A stretch of DNA of 64,000 bases from Neobacillus notoginsengisoli (GTDB lineage Bacteria; Bacillota; Bacilli; Bacillales; Cytobacillaceae), in contig NZ_QWEG01000001.1 in assembly GCF_003515685.1 (NCBI RefSeq), positions 186,001 to 250,000 of the forward strand. Direction: 5' to 3'. The first letter of the stretch is position 1, and every line of letters starts with the position of its first letter. A program made the position numbers and the translations under genes. Below are positions 62,564-64,000 of the stretch, piece after piece. The notes under the pieces are model-generated. The model did no database searches, was not told the DNA's origin, and saw nothing but the letters and a program-made list of their open reading frames with translations.

Positions 62564-62701
62564 ATGGGATATTTATTTATTGCCGTTGTAGTGATCTGTG
62601 TAGGTGTTGCTTTATACAAGGCAAAGAGTAAAAGAAAATTTCCAAGTAATGATTATACTCCTTTTGACGATATTACATCTGGTAGATCTGATAAGACATA
62701 A
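62564..62701 (+). CDS. Small single-TM protein (45 aa)
   Basis: A 45-residue protein, MGYLFIAVVVICVGVALYKA followed by a basic KSKRK and a polar tail (FDDITSGRSDKT). AAAGGAGG stands eight bases before ATG 62564 and a TATAAT lies at 62536. It has one membrane helix near the N-terminus. No family is recognised, but ribosome site and composition make it convincing. Confidence 0.65.
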   Translation: MGYLFIAVVVICVGVALYKAKSKRKFPSNDYTPFDDITSGRSDKT

Positions 62702-62751
62702 TTTATACCGTCTTTAAGAGAGTCTATTTGTACTCCCCTGAAATTCTTTTT

Positions 62752-63093
62752 TTATCTAGTTGTTTCTCTGAGTTTTACGTCAATCATTTGTTCTGTTTTA
62801 TTATCGAATATGATAGTTACAGATACACCAAATTCTTTGTTGTTTTGTTTTAACCATAATTTAAATTTTTCTTCAGAGGTATTTTCCCCTTTGTCCCTTC
62901 CAATATGAAGATAATCAACAATTTTGGCTTGAGGATATTTTTCCTTTGTCTCAAGCAAGGCGATTTGGCTCCATTTAGCATACTTAGGAATAGGTGTTTG
63001 TTGTGCATATGATGTACCAATAAAATTAAGTAGAAAAAATTGTTTAGAGCCGAAAATTAGAATGATGGATAAACAAATTAGCAGCCTTTTCAA
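62752..63093 (-). CDS. DUF3889-like secreted protein
   Basis: A 113-residue protein with an N-terminal signal peptide (LLICLSIILIFGSKQFFLL to TSYAQQ). The mature part, PKYAKWSQIALLETKEKYPQ, then IVDYLHIGRDKG and EFGVSVTIIFDNKTEQMIDV, matches the DUF3889 pattern of small exported Bacillus proteins of about 100 residues with unknown function. AAGAGGGATG stands before the start. Confidence 0.72.
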   Translation of the reverse strand: MKRLLICLSIILIFGSKQFFLLNFIGTSYAQQTPIPKYAKWSQIALLETKEKYPQAKIVDYLHIGRDKGENTSEEKFKLWLKQNNKEFGVSVTIIFDNKTEQMIDVKLRETTR

Positions 63094-63303
63094 TTAACAT
63101 CCCTCTTTGTTATTTTCTTTTATTTTTACATTTCTTAAAGAATTTATGAGTAGAAATATTCTTTTGGTTCTCAAGGATGGTTTGATCTTGAAGGATACTT
63201 CCCCTTTTTACTGAGTTCCTTATTGAGTTAAAAGGGGGGGAGTGCATAAAAAAGGGGTGATAAATATTTTATACACTAAGGGAATTTCAATGGAGGTGTC
63301 TTT

Positions 63304-63486
63304 TTGAATAGATTCTTATTTGTTTTCGGACTAATATTTTTTGTGTTTTGCCTTATTTTCTTTGTTATGAACTTTATTGGAGAATATGAAGGAATGGCGT
63401 TAATTTGGACATTGTTTGGTATGCTAAATGCTTGTATAGCAATAGGAGTTTCAGAGATTTTAAGTGTCGTGAAGGGTAAGAAATAA
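63304..63486 (+). CDS. Small two-TM membrane protein
   Basis: A 60-residue protein from TTG 63304 behind ATGGAGGTG. Two hydrophobic helices (LFVFGLIFFVFCLIFFVMNF and MALIWTLFGMLNACIAIGVS) and a KGKK tail. An inverted repeat, CCCCTTTT and AAAAGGGG around 63201-63237, lies upstream. No family is recognised. Confidence 0.6.
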   Translation: MNRFLFVFGLIFFVFCLIFFVMNFIGEYEGMALIWTLFGMLNACIAIGVSEILSVVKGKK

Positions 63487-63579
63487 TTATTATTCTTAAA
63501 TTAACGGGTGTGTTGTTTAAAGAAGGAATAACCGCCTTTAAGACAGGGGCAAATGTAGATAATTTTTGGAGGTAACCAA

Positions 63580-63747
63580 ATGGAATTTATTCTCTATATA
63601 TTTTATGGGCTTGTTGGAATTGTGTTTATATTTTATATCCTCCAACTTTTTATAACGAATGCCATTGATCGATCCAAAGAAATTAATAACTTAAGAACAG
63701 AACTTGTAGAAATAAAAAAGCAATTAAAGAATTTAAATAATTCATAG
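63580..63747 (+). CDS. Small membrane protein with coiled-coil tail (55 aa)
   Basis: A 55-residue protein from ATG 63580, eight bases after GGAGG. One membrane helix (FILYIFYGLVGIVFIFYILQ) is followed by an amphipathic tail (EINNLRTELVEIKKQLKNLN). The plan is like the DUF4083-type protein at 1706-1891. Function is unknown. Confidence 0.65.
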   Translation: MEFILYIFYGLVGIVFIFYILQLFITNAIDRSKEINNLRTELVEIKKQLKNLNNS

Positions 63748-63931
63748 TTTTTGCTGCCAATGGCAGGTTTTTGTTTAGCTTTCGGCTTAGATTATCAAAA
63801 AAATATATTTACGCCCAATGAAATAGTGTAAAAATGACCTGCCGAAAGTTTAATAATAATCCAGTAAATTAAAAGGAAAAAGCACCCATAACGTTGTATA
63901 TATAACTTAAATACAAGGGGGTGAGGGAAGT

Positions 63932-64000
63932 TTGTATCAATATTTTAACGGCCTAGTAATTAGGGAAGGTACAGAAGGGGTTCCCGCTGATTATGTTGAA
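63932..64000 (+). CDS. Partial CDS at window edge, unknown
   Basis: TTG 63932 behind AAGGGGGTGAGGGAAG opens a frame MYQYFNGLVIREGTEGVPAD that runs off the window after 23 codons. It is too short to name. Confidence 0.5.
   Translation, partial: MYQYFNGLVIREGTEGVPADYVE

Noticed and set aside
1-64000. tRNA, rRNA or prophage genes
   Set aside because: No cloverleaf with a GTTCAA-type T loop, no rRNA-like conserved blocks and no phage structural genes were recognised by eye.

Overview
The window looks like a chromosomal segment of a low-GC Gram-positive spore-former of the Bacillaceae (Bacillus, Mesobacillus, Neobacillus or Cytobacillus type). This rests on strong AGGAGG-type ribosome binding sites, frequent TTG and GTG starts, an MntR-type operator in front of mntH, PadR/HAAS and ECF sigma/anti-sigma pairs, DUF4083/DUF4177/DUF3889/DUF1287-type genes and many one-gene transcripts. 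I see no rRNA, tRNA, CRISPR array, replication origin or intact prophage.

Layout. 1-6.6 kb: thioesterase (partial), Nudix hydrolase, small membrane and lipoproteins, two tandem S41-like paralogs and a Gly-zipper microprotein. 6.7-14.5 kb: two large arrays of the same 52-bp stem-loop repeat in opposite orientations. They enclose a cobalamin-type binding protein, an esterase, an AraC regulator, signal peptidase I and a DsbA/FrnE-like oxidoreductase whose first redox cysteine codon is an in-frame TGA. 14.5-29.6 kb: NERD protein, mntH, GNAT enzymes, small membrane proteins, an acetolactate-synthase-like enzyme, hydrolases, three nucleotidyltransferase/kinase genes and an ECF sigma/anti-sigma pair. 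29.8-33.1 kb: a decayed stretch of pseudogenes. 33.2-39.6 kb: an apparently complete ribosomal peptide (RiPP) cluster, with a radical SAM/SPASM maturase, three near-identical 29-residue precursors, a two-gene ABC transporter, a CPBP protease, a small membrane protein and an ABC exporter. 39.9-43.1 kb: a decayed IS21-family element inserted in a DinB-like pseudogene, next to a second DinB-like pseudogene. 43.2-55.4 kb: a second ECF sigma/anti-sigma pair, a PadR/HAAS pair, an amino-acid ABC transporter and assorted small genes. 55.5-64 kb: catalase, a secreted EEP-family phosphatase/nuclease, a YdcF-like protein and many small secreted or lipid-anchored proteins.

The most interesting material is (1) the RiPP cluster, whose precursors carry an internal Cys-Val-Ser-Phe/Tyr-Gly repeat and match no class I can name; (2) the TGA exactly at the CxxC cysteine of the FrnE-like gene, a candidate selenoprotein or a pinpoint nonsense mutation; and (3) at least four sequence-unrelated families of intergenic stem-loop repeats that share a 51-52 bp period (about five helical turns), plus a 21-bp (two-turn) array. 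This common period suggests helix-phased DNA sites rather than ordinary terminators. Several genes between 32.6 and 49.9 kb are broken by single-base indels, often in homopolymer runs, so sequencing error should be excluded before they are called pseudogenes.
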